64,000 nt of DNA, from positions 1-64,000 of the forward strand of contig JBBDXW010000048.1 of assembly GCA_040902105.1 (NCBI GenBank), in the 5' to 3' direction. The stretch is from IDS-8 sp040902105 (GTDB lineage: Bacteria; Pseudomonadota; Gammaproteobacteria; Steroidobacterales; Woeseiaceae). Below the pieces are notes generated by a model. That model was not told the origin of the DNA, did not search any database, and was given only the letters and a program-made list of their open reading frames with translations. Shown one piece after another: positions 35,054 through 44,643 of the stretch (the first letter of the stretch is position 1; every line of letters begins with the position of its first letter). The position numbers and the translations under genes are program-made.

Positions 35054-35232
35054 ACCGCGTGAGCATATTCCGGAATGTTCGTGTGCCGGCGCGATAGCAG
35101 TTCAATCGTGCCACGCCGGCCTCGACCTCTATGCGTCGGACAGGATCGAAATGTCGGGCGGTACCGAGGGCTTCATCCCCGGTGCGGAACCATGGAGGAG
35201 GCCAGCCGCTAGGATCGGAGTGCCAAAGAAAC

Positions 35233-35257
35233 AGGGCGCTTCCCAAGGGAGCGCCCT
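35233..35257. terminator. Strong hairpin downstream of the Amt-like gene
   Basis: AGGGCGCT-TCCC / GGG-AGCGCCCT forms an 8+3 pair stem with a two-base loop. There is no T-run on the plus strand, so it may be a weak or Rho-assisted terminator. It sits between the Amt-like gene and the first secreted lyase; the rest of 35054-35369 has no gene. Confidence 0.5.
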
Positions 35258-35369
35258 CTCGCGTGAAGTCAATAGCGGGTACTTGCCGGCACGGTAGCGA
35301 GCCCACGCAACTTTCGCACCTCTGAATACTCGCCTCGAGGACAGGGTCCTATGTAAGGGAGTTGGTTTC

Positions 35370-37223
35370 ATGAACAATAAGAATGTGCTGCGCAGCCGTT
35401 TATCGTTGAGCATCGCCGTAGTCGCAGGAGCCCAGTTGCTCGGTATCCCGGTCGCTGCGGCGCCCTACCAGCCGATCGATCCCACGATGTCCGACACGAC
35501 GATCACATTGAACGGCACGGACATGTCGATTCAGGACGTCGTCGATATCGCTCGCCACGGCGCACAGGTCCGCGTCGCAGACGAGGTGTTCGCCAGTATG
35601 GAGACAAATCTCCAGCTGGTGCTGGCGGGCGCCCGTCAGGGAATTCCGATCTATGGATTCAACCGCGGAGGTGGTGCCGAGCGCGAGATCGAGATTTTCT
35701 CGGGCGACCCACTCTCGGAGGAAAACGCTCGGCGCCTGGTCCAGCTGAGGTTCGAAGGAATGCATCTCGTCGGAGTGCACGGGGGCGGTGAGCAACACTC
35801 GGGGGCCGGCCCGGCAGTGACCGAGGAGGAGATTGTCCGGGCGCAGATGGCGGTCGCTCTTAATCGGATGCGTTATGCCGGTTCGAAGCGCGCGCCGGTC
35901 GATTTGCTGGTCGACATGCTCAACAAGCGCATTACACCCGTTGTGCTCTCGCGTGGTACCGATGGACACGGCGACCTTGGGCAGGATGGCGCAATCCGGG
36001 CCGCGCTGGTCGGTGTTGGTGATGTCCACTTCCGCGGCGAGCGCATGTCCGCCCGAGAGGCGCTACAGCGTGCCGGAAGCCGGCCGCTCGAGCCAACGGT
36101 CGAGTCGATTGGCGTCTACGGCGGCTGGGGCGGACACAATTCCTACACGGACGGTCAGGCCGCGCTGCTGGTGCACGAGGCCAAGCATCTGCTCGACTGG
36201 TCGGATCTCGTCTTTGCAATGAGCATGCTCGGGCTCAATAGCAGCATCGCACCGATCACTGCCGTGCCTCAAAACGGGCGTCCGTTTCCGTACCCCAACT
36301 GGCAGGCGCGCCGGCTGCTCAACATCATCCGCGGCAGCTACCTGTTCGATCTCGAAGTCGATTCTGACAATCCGGAGGACACGCACGGACAGCGGATACT
36401 CCAGGATCCGGAAAGCTTCCGCGACTACAGCTGGCGGAACGGGGCTACCTGGCGGGCCTACGATCAGCTCAGGGAGAAGGTGATCGTCCAGATCAATTCG
36501 GTCACCAGCAATCCGGTAATCAAGGCCGGTACCCATCCCGCCGACTCATGGGAGTTGAACACTCCGTGGATCAGGAGGTACTACGTGGAACCGAGCGCAA
36601 CGAGCGAGGGCGGCTACATCCTCGGCGGTTCCAACTTCGACAACACGCCGCTCGCCAACAGCGTGGAGCAGTTCGTAGTGGCGCTCGCCCAGAGCCACGT
36701 GGCGACCAAGGAACGCGTTCAGCGTTTTTTTGACCCGTTCTTCACGATCATAACTATGGACGACCTCCCCGAGAAGGATCGGGGCAATGCACCGCTTGGC
36801 GACGGGTTTGCGATGTCGGATCTCACGGCCGAGTTGATTTCGCTGGCCAACCCGGTACCCGCCGCGGGCTACTGGACCGAGTCGGGAATTCAGGACGTTC
36901 AGAGCTTCGGTCGGTTGAAGGTGGTAAAAGCTCGGCAGGCCGTGGATACTGCATTGTATCTCGTTTCCAATGAGCTGCTGTCGGCGACTAGGTGGATGGA
37001 CATCCGCCGCGTTCAATCTCCGGGCCGATCCTTTGGTGCGGCACCAACGGCTGCCTGGCAGGCGTGGCGCGAGATCTCTCCCTGGCAGCAGGACCCGCAG
37101 GTGCGCGAGCAGATGGAGGCCCGGAGGATCATGCTTCCGTACCGGTTCATTAAAGACACGTCTCCCGCCCGGTTCCTGGGCGAGGACGCCGCCGGGCCCG
37201 ACATAGTCGACAATACCCGATAG
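35370..37223 (+). CDS. Secreted MIO-less HAL-superfamily protein A
   Basis: A 617-residue protein with a Sec signal peptide ending near PVAAA and a HAL/PAL-type fold. IYGFNRGGG keeps the first catalytic Tyr position. The MIO loop is one residue short, GTDG-HG-DLG instead of G-S-V-G-A-S-G-D-L. The segment normally QDxYSLR reads QDPESFR, Arg kept and Tyr replaced by Glu. The helix with GGNFHG is GGSNFDNTPLANSV. A C-terminal extension carries WMDIRRVQSPGRSFGAAPTA, shared by all four secreted copies. The ATG has AAGGGAG. The product should be periplasmic. Elimination chemistry on an alpha-amino-acid betaine is inferred; the substrate is unknown. This is the most divergent of the four copies. Confidence 0.75.
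   Translation: MNNKNVLRSRLSLSIAVVAGAQLLGIPVAAAPYQPIDPTMSDTTITLNGTDMSIQDVVDIARHGAQVRVADEVFASMETNLQLVLAGARQGIPIYGFNRGGGAEREIEIFSGDPLSEENARRLVQLRFEGMHLVGVHGGGEQHSGAGPAVTEEEIVRAQMAVALNRMRYAGSKRAPVDLLVDMLNKRITPVVLSRGTDGHGDLGQDGAIRAALVGVGDVHFRGERMSAREALQRAGSRPLEPTVESIGVYGGWGGHNSYTDGQAALLVHEAKHLLDWSDLVFAMSMLGLNSSIAPITAVPQNGRPFPYPNWQARRLLNIIRGSYLFDLEVDSDNPEDTHGQRILQDPESFRDYSWRNGATWRAYDQLREKVIVQINSVTSNPVIKAGTHPADSWELNTPWIRRYYVEPSATSEGGYILGGSNFDNTPLANSVEQFVVALAQSHVATKERVQRFFDPFFTIITMDDLPEKDRGNAPLGDGFAMSDLTAELISLANPVPAAGYWTESGIQDVQSFGRLKVVKARQAVDTALYLVSNELLSATRWMDIRRVQSPGRSFGAAPTAAWQAWREISPWQQDPQVREQMEARRIMLPYRFIKDTSPARFLGEDAAGPDIVDNTR
35466..35506 (+). repeat. 41-base identical block, copy 1 (second at 37375-37415)
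   Basis: The coding bases for YQPIDPTMSDTTIT are identical in lyases A and B, although the rest of the two genes has diverged widely. This points to a duplication with local gene conversion, or strong constraint just after the signal peptide. Confidence 0.8.
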
Positions 37224-37263
37224 ATGAACCAGGACTAGCCTCTTTAGATTAGGAGGTAGTTAT

Positions 37264-39117
37264 ATGAACAACAAGAATCTGCGGCGCAGCCGTTTCAGCT
37301 TTAGAATTGCCGTTGTCGCAGGGACCCTGTGGCTCGGTGGACCCGTTGCTGGCGCGCCCGACCTGATCGCGCCGTACCAGCCGATCGATCCCACGATGTC
37401 CGACACGACGATCACGCTGACCGGGCACGATTTGACGATCGAAGGACTGGTGCAGATCGCGCGCCACGGCGCCAAGGTCCGGTTCAGTGCCGAGGCGAAG
37501 CAGCGCGCTGCCGAGGCGTACGGGTTGCTGCTTCAGGGGGCGCTCGAGAACGTGCCGATCTACGGCTTCAATCGCGGCGCGGGAGAGCAGCGCGAAGTCG
37601 TGCGCTTCTCAGGCGATCCGCTCGCGCCGGAAACCGAGGAATGGCTCGAGGGCCGCCAACGCGAGTTCTTTGAGAGCGGCCCATCCTGGGGCTACGGCCC
37701 CGAGGTCTCGGAGGAGGAAATCGTTCGGGCCTTCATGGCCGCGCGCGCCAACAACATCATCTACGAGCCGGTCACGCCCGAGTTTCTCGACATGCTGGTC
37801 GCGCTGCTGAACCGGCGGGTTACGCCCGTCCTCCAAGCGCGCGGCACGCTCGGCGAGGCCGATCTGCTGCTGACCGCCAACATCTTGGGCACGATGGTCG
37901 GCAAGGGCGAGGCATATTACCAGGGGGAACGTCTGGCGGCGGCCGAGGCGCTGCGCCGGGCAGGCCTGCAACCGCTCGACAAGTTCGGCGTTTCCCGCGG
38001 CCCGCTTATCAGCACCAACGCCTACTCCGCCGGGTGGGCGGGACTGCTCGTTGCCGACGCACGGCAGATGCTCGAGTGGGCCGACCTGCTGCTGGCCATG
38101 GACCTGAACGGCATGAACAGCTCGATCACGCCGCTGTCCCTGCCGGTGCAGACCAACCGGCCGCACACGTGGCTGAACTGGGACGCGGCCCGCGTGCTCG
38201 ACATGCTGAAGGGGAGTTACCTGTTCGATGAAGATCCCGACCGGATCATCCAGGACCCGGAAAGTCTGCGCGCCTCCTCGATTCGGCAAGGCTCTGCCTG
38301 GCAAGCCTGGTCGGTCCTGCGCGACAGCGTGCTGATGCAGATTAATACCTCGGATCACAATCCGGCCGTGGTGGTTGGCCTGAAGCCGGAGGATTCCTGG
38401 GAGCTTGCCACGCCGTGGATGATGAGGTACTACGTGCGGGGTGGCAAATACAGCAACGGCAAGTCGGGTTACATCGTGTCGAACGCGAACTGGGATCCGT
38501 ATCCGCTCGCCAACGACATCGAATATTTCCTCAATGCGCTGCAGAATCTCGGCGTTGCTGTGGCGCAGCGGCTGCACCGTTTCAATAATCCGTACTTCAC
38601 CATCGTGACCGCGGAGGAAGTCCTGGATAAAGACCCGCAGGGCCTCCCGTCGGGCGGCTATGCCCCGCAGGGCGGCGGGTTCATCGCTGGTGGGCTTTGG
38701 CAGGACGTACAGAATGTGGCCCGGCCGCTCTCCCCGGAAGGCTTCAACAGCGACATGAACGCGGTCGGCGATCTCCAGGCGCAGACACGCCTCAAGGCCC
38801 ACAACTTGCGGCTGGCGATCGACTACATGTTCGACCTGATGGGGCAGGACTTGCTGACGGCCACCTTCTGGATGGATATCCGCAAGATCCAGGACCCGGA
38901 CCGGACCTTCGGCGACGCGCCGACGGCTGCGTGGCAGGCCTTCCGCGAGGTCGTGCCGCTCCGCTACACCGAAAAGAACCGGCCCCAGACGCCGATTGGC
39001 CGCATCGCGTACCGGTTCCTTTGGGAGAATCCGGCGTCGGACTTCTATCCGGACGGGCCGGCCATGCCGGGCGGCAGCGGCCACATTCCGGTCGCCGAGG
39101 GTGCGATTGGGGAGTAA
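37264..39117 (+). CDS. Secreted MIO-less HAL-superfamily protein B
   Basis: The 617-residue tandem neighbour of protein A. It has a signal peptide (RIAVVAGTLWLGGPVAGA), then IYGFNRGAG with the catalytic Tyr. The MIO triad is collapsed to two residues, GTLG-EA-DLL, with the spacing on both sides otherwise as in HAL. It also has TNRPHTWLN (HAL: RPHPGQ), QDPESLR with the carboxylate Arg, SDHNPAVV and SNANWDPYPLAND (HAL: GGNFHGEPVA). TAGGAGGT lies seven bases before the ATG, the best ribosome site in the window, so expression is probably high. It follows A by 40 bases and should be cotranscribed. Confidence 0.77.
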   Translation: MNNKNLRRSRFSFRIAVVAGTLWLGGPVAGAPDLIAPYQPIDPTMSDTTITLTGHDLTIEGLVQIARHGAKVRFSAEAKQRAAEAYGLLLQGALENVPIYGFNRGAGEQREVVRFSGDPLAPETEEWLEGRQREFFESGPSWGYGPEVSEEEIVRAFMAARANNIIYEPVTPEFLDMLVALLNRRVTPVLQARGTLGEADLLLTANILGTMVGKGEAYYQGERLAAAEALRRAGLQPLDKFGVSRGPLISTNAYSAGWAGLLVADARQMLEWADLLLAMDLNGMNSSITPLSLPVQTNRPHTWLNWDAARVLDMLKGSYLFDEDPDRIIQDPESLRASSIRQGSAWQAWSVLRDSVLMQINTSDHNPAVVVGLKPEDSWELATPWMMRYYVRGGKYSNGKSGYIVSNANWDPYPLANDIEYFLNALQNLGVAVAQRLHRFNNPYFTIVTAEEVLDKDPQGLPSGGYAPQGGGFIAGGLWQDVQNVARPLSPEGFNSDMNAVGDLQAQTRLKAHNLRLAIDYMFDLMGQDLLTATFWMDIRKIQDPDRTFGDAPTAAWQAFREVVPLRYTEKNRPQTPIGRIAYRFLWENPASDFYPDGPAMPGGSGHIPVAEGAIGE

Positions 39118-39121
39118 GTAA

Positions 39122-39140
39122 CCCCCGGCGGAGCCGGGGG
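39122..39140. terminator. Bidirectional hairpin between convergent lyases B and C
   Basis: CCCCCGGC / GCCGGGGG with a GGA loop, a perfect eight-pair GC stem placed five bases after the stop of B and 20 bases from the stop of C. It lacks a T-run, but the position between convergent stops fits a shared transcription end. Confidence 0.65.
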
Positions 39141-39160
39141 CACTATCCAGCTGTCGTGCT

Positions 39161-40996
39161 CTATCGGCGGCCGGAGGCGGTCGGAACGGCCATCGGAATG
39201 GTCCCGGCGTCCGGCATGGCCGGGCCGCCGTCGTAGAAGGCGGAGGCGGGCATGGCCTGCATGAAAGCAGCGACCCGCGTCGTTTCGGAGACCGTCGCCG
39301 GTTCCGCCGGCTCGCCGTCGATCGGCACGATCTCCCGCAACCTCTCCCAGACCGCGGTCGGCGCCTCGCCGAAGCTGCGACTGGGATCCTGGGCCTTGCG
39401 AACGTCCATCCAGAATGCGGCAATAATCACCTCCTCAGCCATCAGATCGCGGGCGGCGTCGAGGGCCGCGTTCGCGCGCGAGAGCCTGAGGAGCGGCACC
39501 GACGAGATGTCGGCGACCCCTTCGCCGCTGGAGATCGCGTCCGGCGCGAGAGGCATGGCGTAAGCCTGGATCTCGGCCCAGAGCCAGTGAATCGACCCGC
39601 CGCCCCGGGCACCTCGCGGGATACGGTTGTCGCCGTCGGGATCGAGCACCTCGTCAGCGGTGACAACGGTAAAGAATGGACTGGCGAAGCGGTTGATGGT
39701 CTGCACCTGGATGACGCTGAAGTTCATCAGCGCCATGGAGAACGCCTCGATCTTGTTCATCAAGGGATAGGGGTGCCAGTTCGAGTTCGAAAAGATGTAG
39801 CCCCCGACCCCGTTGGAGTACTTCCCACCCTCAATGTAGTAGCGCATGAAGTGCGGCGTGGAGAGCTCCCAGGAATCCTCGGGCGACACGCCCGGGCGGG
39901 CGGTGGGATTGTGGTCCGTGGAGTTCATTTGGATGAGCGTGGTGTCGCGCAGGCTCGCCCAGGCTTCCCAAGCCCCGCCCAGCCGCCACGGCGTCGCACG
40001 CATGCTCTCGGGATCCTGGATGATCCGGTCGGGATCGTGCTCGAATAAGTAGCTACCGCGCAGCATGTCTAGAATTCGCGCCGAGGAGTAGGTAGTCCAG
40101 GGAAAGGGCCGCGTCGCCCGCACCGGCATCGACATCGGCGTCAGGCTCGAGTTCATGCCGTTCAGGACCATGGCATAGGTGAGGTCGGCCCACTCGAGAT
40201 ACGCGTGCGCGTCTTTGACGAGGAGCGCGGTCATTCCGGTCGTCAGCGAGCTCGTGGTGTTGAGCGCATCGTCGTTGCCGCTGAGCTTGGCCAGCTCGAC
40301 GCCGGCGCGTCGGAACGCCTCGTCGGCGGGCATGCGCTGACCCTGGTAGTAGGCGTCGCCCCGTCCGGTCATCGTCGCCACGGCGGGCACGAAGTCGGAT
40401 TCGCCGCGGCCGCCGCGCGTGGGCACGGCCGGGTAGATGCGGTGGTTGAGCATGTCGACGAGGCCTTGAATGAACTCCGGGCTCGCGGCTTCGTAGGTCA
40501 CGATGTTGGCGTTCACGACAAGCATCGCCCTGAGAACGTCCTCCTCAAGGATGTCGGGCTCGAGGCCGCGCGGACCGCCGCCGCCGGTGAAACGGCTCTG
40601 GATGACCTTTTGAGCTTCCGGCGACATCGGATCACCGGTGAGCGTTTCGATCTCGCGTTGCTGTCCGGCGCCGCGGTTGAAGCGATAAACCGGCACGCCC
40701 TCGGCCTGGGCCTGGAGCATCAGGCCATAGGACGCGGCCGCCCGCTCGAGTGCTTCGGGCGCGACTTTAACCTTGGCGCCGCCGCGCGCAATGTCGACCA
40801 GTTGCTCGATCGTCAGGCTGTGACCGTCGAGCACCACTGTCTCGTCGGCGTTGGTCGGGTTGATCCGGTTGAGCTGGGCGTTTGCGGTGCCGGCGAGCGC
40901 AAGCGTCGCAACTACGGCCAGAAAAGCGGCGAAGCTTCCGCGCCGCGCTCGGTAGGCGAGGGTGGAGCAGGAAGCGGTCTCGGCTGAGCACGTCAT
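39161..40996 (-). CDS. Secreted MIO-less HAL-superfamily protein C
   Basis: About 611 residues, convergent with B. The signal peptide is FAAFLAVVATLALAGTANA. VYRFNRGAG retains the Tyr; the MIO site reads GGRG-ES-DFV; QDPESMR keeps the Arg; SNSNWHPYPLMNKIEAF replaces the GGNFHG helix. The C-terminal block WMDVRKAQDPSRSFGEAPTA is shared with the others. I chose ATG 40996, preceded by AAAGGAGAG; an in-frame ATG at 41023 is less likely. The gap up to the methyltransferase start (40997-41406) has no gene I recognise. It belongs to the same MIO-free group as A, B and D. Confidence 0.76.
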   Translation of the reverse strand: MTCSAETASCSTLAYRARRGSFAAFLAVVATLALAGTANAQLNRINPTNADETVVLDGHSLTIEQLVDIARGGAKVKVAPEALERAAASYGLMLQAQAEGVPVYRFNRGAGQQREIETLTGDPMSPEAQKVIQSRFTGGGGPRGLEPDILEEDVLRAMLVVNANIVTYEAASPEFIQGLVDMLNHRIYPAVPTRGGRGESDFVPAVATMTGRGDAYYQGQRMPADEAFRRAGVELAKLSGNDDALNTTSSLTTGMTALLVKDAHAYLEWADLTYAMVLNGMNSSLTPMSMPVRATRPFPWTTYSSARILDMLRGSYLFEHDPDRIIQDPESMRATPWRLGGAWEAWASLRDTTLIQMNSTDHNPTARPGVSPEDSWELSTPHFMRYYIEGGKYSNGVGGYIFSNSNWHPYPLMNKIEAFSMALMNFSVIQVQTINRFASPFFTVVTADEVLDPDGDNRIPRGARGGGSIHWLWAEIQAYAMPLAPDAISSGEGVADISSVPLLRLSRANAALDAARDLMAEEVIIAAFWMDVRKAQDPSRSFGEAPTAVWERLREIVPIDGEPAEPATVSETTRVAAFMQAMPASAFYDGGPAMPDAGTIPMAVPTASGRR

Positions 40997-41406
40997 GATC
41001 TCTCCTTTGAGGAGAGACGACACCAGCGCCGCCGCCCCCTCATTTCAGCAGGTCTTGATGTTCTTATTAGGCGCATTCAATTCCTGATGAGAATTTATCG
41101 GCGGCCCGGTGTCAAGCGTTGTTCGAGCGCGACCGGGTCGATTGCGAGCTGGCCGCGTCGATAGCGCAGTGGCACATGGAATCCCATGGATTGCGCGAAG
41201 TCGCGCGCCGGCGTACCAACTCAGAGGCCGGATACGCGGCGCATCGGCTACATCCCAGGCGATTCGGCCGTGCTGCACTTCATCGCCATGCCATTTGAGT
41301 CCCGGAACCCTGCTCGAAGTGCCTTTCGTGTATCGGGCAGGCGGGTTATTCTTCTTAATCCGTCGATTTCCTCACAATGTCGAGCGCAAAACGCCGGGAG
41401 TTGCTT

Positions 41407-42318
41407 ATGGTTGCCATGTTCTGGGAGCAGTCACTCCGCTTCTTTGTACTGCGATGTCTCCAGACCTTCGGTGTTCTCATGTTGTTACTATCCGCCACAG
41501 TCGGCTGCACTGTGTCCGAGAAAGAACCCGCGCAGGAAACCCCTGCGGCTGAGATCGATCAACCGGCGGTCGGCGTCGCTGTAGTGGCCCAGAATGCGAA
41601 ACTGGCCCGGGCCGTCGCCGGAAGCCACCGTACACCGGCCAATGTCGAGCGCGACAAGTACCGGCACCCGGTTGAAGTGCTTGAGTTTTTCGGCATCCGG
41701 CCCGATATGACGGTCGTCGAGATGTGGGCGGAAGGCGGATGGTGGACCGAGATCCTGGCGCCCTATCTGCGCGACGAGGGAACTTATTACATCGCCGATA
41801 TGCCGGTGAAGCGCTGGCGGGACATCATGATTAACAAGCTGGACTCCAATCCGGATATCTACGGCAAGGCGATCCTGACCCAGTTCGGCGGCGGACGCAC
41901 CGACATCGCGCCCGAGGGATCTGCGGACATGATCCTGACCTTCCGTAATCTGCACAACTGGCTGAAGGCGGGCGACGGCGAACTGGCGTTCGAAATCATG
42001 TACAAGACGCTGAAGCCGGGCGGCATCCTCGGCGTGGTGGAGCATCGCGGCAATCCCAGCACGCCGCAGGATCCGCGGGCGCTCTCCGGCTATGTCCGGG
42101 AGGACTACACTATCGACATGGCCAAAAAGGCGGGCTTCAAGCTGGTCGGCAAGTCCGAGATCAACGCCAACCCCAAGGACATAAAGGACTATCCGGAAGG
42201 CGTCTGGACGCTGCCGCCGGGCTACTACAAGGTCGACAACGACGCCGACCGGGCAAAGTACAAAGCGATCGGCGAGTCCGACCGGTTCACGCTGAAGTTT
42301 CAGAAGCCTGCGCGGTAA
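41407..42318 (+). CDS. Lipoprotein class I SAM-dependent methyltransferase-like protein
   Basis: About 303 residues. The N-terminus has a lipobox (LMLLLSATVGC), so the protein is predicted to be an exported lipoprotein; then comes a COG4798-type methyltransferase fold with motif I MTVVEMWAEGGWWTEILAPYL, an IADMPVKRW segment, LTFRNLHNWL and LKPGGILGVVEHR. SAM is not normally present in the periplasm, so the fold may be used differently or the export prediction may be wrong. GGGAG lies seven bases before ATG 41407. It is placed between two secreted lyase genes (C and D) on the opposite strand. Confidence 0.75.
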   Translation: MVAMFWEQSLRFFVLRCLQTFGVLMLLLSATVGCTVSEKEPAQETPAAEIDQPAVGVAVVAQNAKLARAVAGSHRTPANVERDKYRHPVEVLEFFGIRPDMTVVEMWAEGGWWTEILAPYLRDEGTYYIADMPVKRWRDIMINKLDSNPDIYGKAILTQFGGGRTDIAPEGSADMILTFRNLHNWLKAGDGELAFEIMYKTLKPGGILGVVEHRGNPSTPQDPRALSGYVREDYTIDMAKKAGFKLVGKSEINANPKDIKDYPEGVWTLPPGYYKVDNDADRAKYKAIGESDRFTLKFQKPAR

Positions 42319-42429
42319 GGCCGCAGACACTACGCTGCATGGCGCGGTCTCAGGGATACTTGCGGCGGCGGGTCAGTGCGCTGCTTCCGCAGAAAAGGGC
42401 GGTTCGGCGCAGGGTCCGGCCGGACCCGC

Positions 42430-44241
42430 TCAGTCGCTGCCGACCGTCGCGATGGTCGTGCCCGGAGGCTGCCGTGGTCCCTCTGGGTAGAAGCTAGTCG
42501 CCGGCGTTTCGCGCATGAATTCGTAGGTTAGCACGCCGACAGGCTGGTCCGGGCGACCGGCTCTCTGATTCGTGGGGACGGCGGCACGCAATGCCGCCAG
42601 GGCATCGGTCGGTGCGTTCCCGAAAGAGCGCGACGAATCCTGTGCCTTGCGAACCTCCATCCAGTGGGCGGCTGTCAGCAGGTCCTGCGCCGTCAGGTGC
42701 ATTCCGACATCGACGGCCTCACGGGCCCGCGTCACCTTCAGCCAGGTCTGAGCCTCGAGATCCTCCACGGTCGCGACAATCGGCTGGCCCTGCGGCGCGA
42801 CGGGGTTGATGTGCCCCATCAGCTCCTGCCACAGCGCAACCGGCAGGTAGCCACCGACACCTGGCGTGTAGCGATTCGGGTCCTCGATCACGGTGAAGAA
42901 GGGATTGCTGAATCGCTCGATACGCTGGGTCACCGCGACGTACAGGTTGGCGAGCGCGATGGTGAAGAATTCGATGTCGTTCGCCATCGGATACGGGTCC
43001 CAGTTGGCGTTCGACAGGATGTAGCCCGACTTGCCATTGCTGAGCTCACCGCCTTTGATGTAGTACTGCATGAACTGCGAGGTGGAGAGCTCCGGGCTGT
43101 CGTCCGGCGTGAGACCGGGACGCACAGCGGGGTTGTGATCCGAGGAGTTCATCGCGATCAGGGTTGTATCGCGCAGGCGCGCCCAGGCCTGCCAGGCGGA
43201 ACCCGCACGCTGCGTCGACGCCCGCATGCTGATGGGGTCCTGGATGATCCGCTCCGGGTCGGCTTCGAAGAGATAGCTGCCGCTGACCATGTCCATGATG
43301 CGCGCGGCGTTCCAGTTCAGCCAGGGATAGGGACGGTTGGTCTGCACGGGCATCGACATCGGCGTGAGGCTCGAGTTCATGCCGTTGACTGCCATCGCGT
43401 AGCTGAGATCGTTCCAGTTCAGAAGCTGCCGCGCTTCATCGAGCAGCAACGCAGTCTGGGCGATGGCATAGACATTGGTGCTGATCAGGGCCGCGTCATC
43501 GGCGCCGAAGGGCTTCAGCGGCTCCAGTCCGGCCCTCTGCAGAGCGGTGGCAGCGAGCATGCGCTCGCCCCGGTAATACACCTCGCCTGCCCCCACCATG
43601 GCGGCGCCCAGCTGCGCGACGATACCGAGATCCCCTTCGCCCAGCGAGCCACGCGCTTTGACGACCGGTGTGATTCGGTGGTTCAGGAGATCGAGCAGCA
43701 TCTGCGTGAGGCCCGGGCTCGCGGCTTCGTAGGTCATCGTATTGCTGCGTATGGCCATCATGGCGCGGACGAGCGCTTCCTCATCGATCTCGGGCGGGTA
43801 GCCTCCGAGCCCCGCACCCTGGAAGCGCGCGAGTTGCTGCTCCTCGAGATACTTCTTGTTCTCCGGCTCCATCGGGCTGCCCTGGAACATCCAGACCTCG
43901 CGCTCCGAGCCCGCGCCCCGGTTGAACCAGTAGATGGGCACGCCTTCCTCCGCGCCCTGCAGCAGCAGCCCGTAGACGTCCGCGGCACGCTTTCGTGCCT
44001 CGTCCGAAAGCGCCACCCGCGCACCGTGCCGGGCGATCAGGATGACGTCCTCGATTGTCATGTCCTTGCCGGTCAGCGTTATCGTTCGGTCGCTCTCGGT
44101 GTACTCGATGGGTTCATACGGCGGGTGAGCGTATGACGTCCGTGCCAACGACAGGCCGACTACAAGCGCAGCGCCTGCCACCGTCCAGAATGCAGTTGCC
44201 GCACCGGCAATAACGCGTGGCTTCAATCTTTGCAGTTCCAT
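42430..44241 (-). CDS. Secreted MIO-less HAL-superfamily protein D
   Basis: About 603 residues. A hydrophobic signal (AAALVVGLSLARTSYA) is followed by the same start as A and B in protein terms (PPYEPIEYTESDRTITLTG). IYWFNRGAG keeps the Tyr. The MIO site is GSLG-EG-DLG, again one residue short. QDPISMR keeps the Arg, and SDHNPAVRPG and SNANWDPYPMANDIEFF match B closely. ATG 44241 is preceded by GAGGA; an upstream in-frame ATG at 44307 would spoil the signal peptide. D and B share the most similar core, which suggests that they act on related substrates. Confidence 0.77.
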   Translation of the reverse strand: MELQRLKPRVIAGAATAFWTVAGAALVVGLSLARTSYAHPPYEPIEYTESDRTITLTGKDMTIEDVILIARHGARVALSDEARKRAADVYGLLLQGAEEGVPIYWFNRGAGSEREVWMFQGSPMEPENKKYLEEQQLARFQGAGLGGYPPEIDEEALVRAMMAIRSNTMTYEAASPGLTQMLLDLLNHRITPVVKARGSLGEGDLGIVAQLGAAMVGAGEVYYRGERMLAATALQRAGLEPLKPFGADDAALISTNVYAIAQTALLLDEARQLLNWNDLSYAMAVNGMNSSLTPMSMPVQTNRPYPWLNWNAARIMDMVSGSYLFEADPERIIQDPISMRASTQRAGSAWQAWARLRDTTLIAMNSSDHNPAVRPGLTPDDSPELSTSQFMQYYIKGGELSNGKSGYILSNANWDPYPMANDIEFFTIALANLYVAVTQRIERFSNPFFTVIEDPNRYTPGVGGYLPVALWQELMGHINPVAPQGQPIVATVEDLEAQTWLKVTRAREAVDVGMHLTAQDLLTAAHWMEVRKAQDSSRSFGNAPTDALAALRAAVPTNQRAGRPDQPVGVLTYEFMRETPATSFYPEGPRQPPGTTIATVGSD

Positions 44242-44643
44242 CAGGGCATCCTCAGGATTTGTGGTTGTTTCGACAAAGCACAACGAGCAGAACCCAGATC
44301 GTTTCAATCACCGGCTCACGGGCGTCGATTCACATTACCTCGGCACGTCGAAACCCGACGCGCCGCTGGCCATAATGCGACAGCAGCCCGCGCACTTTCG
44401 CTTGCAGTGATTCGCCAGGCAGTTGGCAGGCCCATCTCGAATCAGGCCCGTCAGTTCGTTCCTCCCCTACGCGCCTCGATCCGACGTTGCGACGACGTTT
44501 TGCGCTTCCTTATTGGTGGCGTTTGTCCCCGGTTATGGGGTGACGAGCGGTTTCCCCGGATTCGCCATGTCCCCAATTCAGCCGTACTCTGCACTGGAAT
44601 TCAACTTTTTTGAGTATGGCTCAAGATGCACCGGCCGCAGCCG
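44242..44643. other. Intergenic, no gene recognised
   Basis: About 400 bases between lyase D and the sulfotransferase, both on the minus strand. It should hold the promoter for D. I see no recognisable coding sequence or strong hairpin. Confidence 0.35.
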
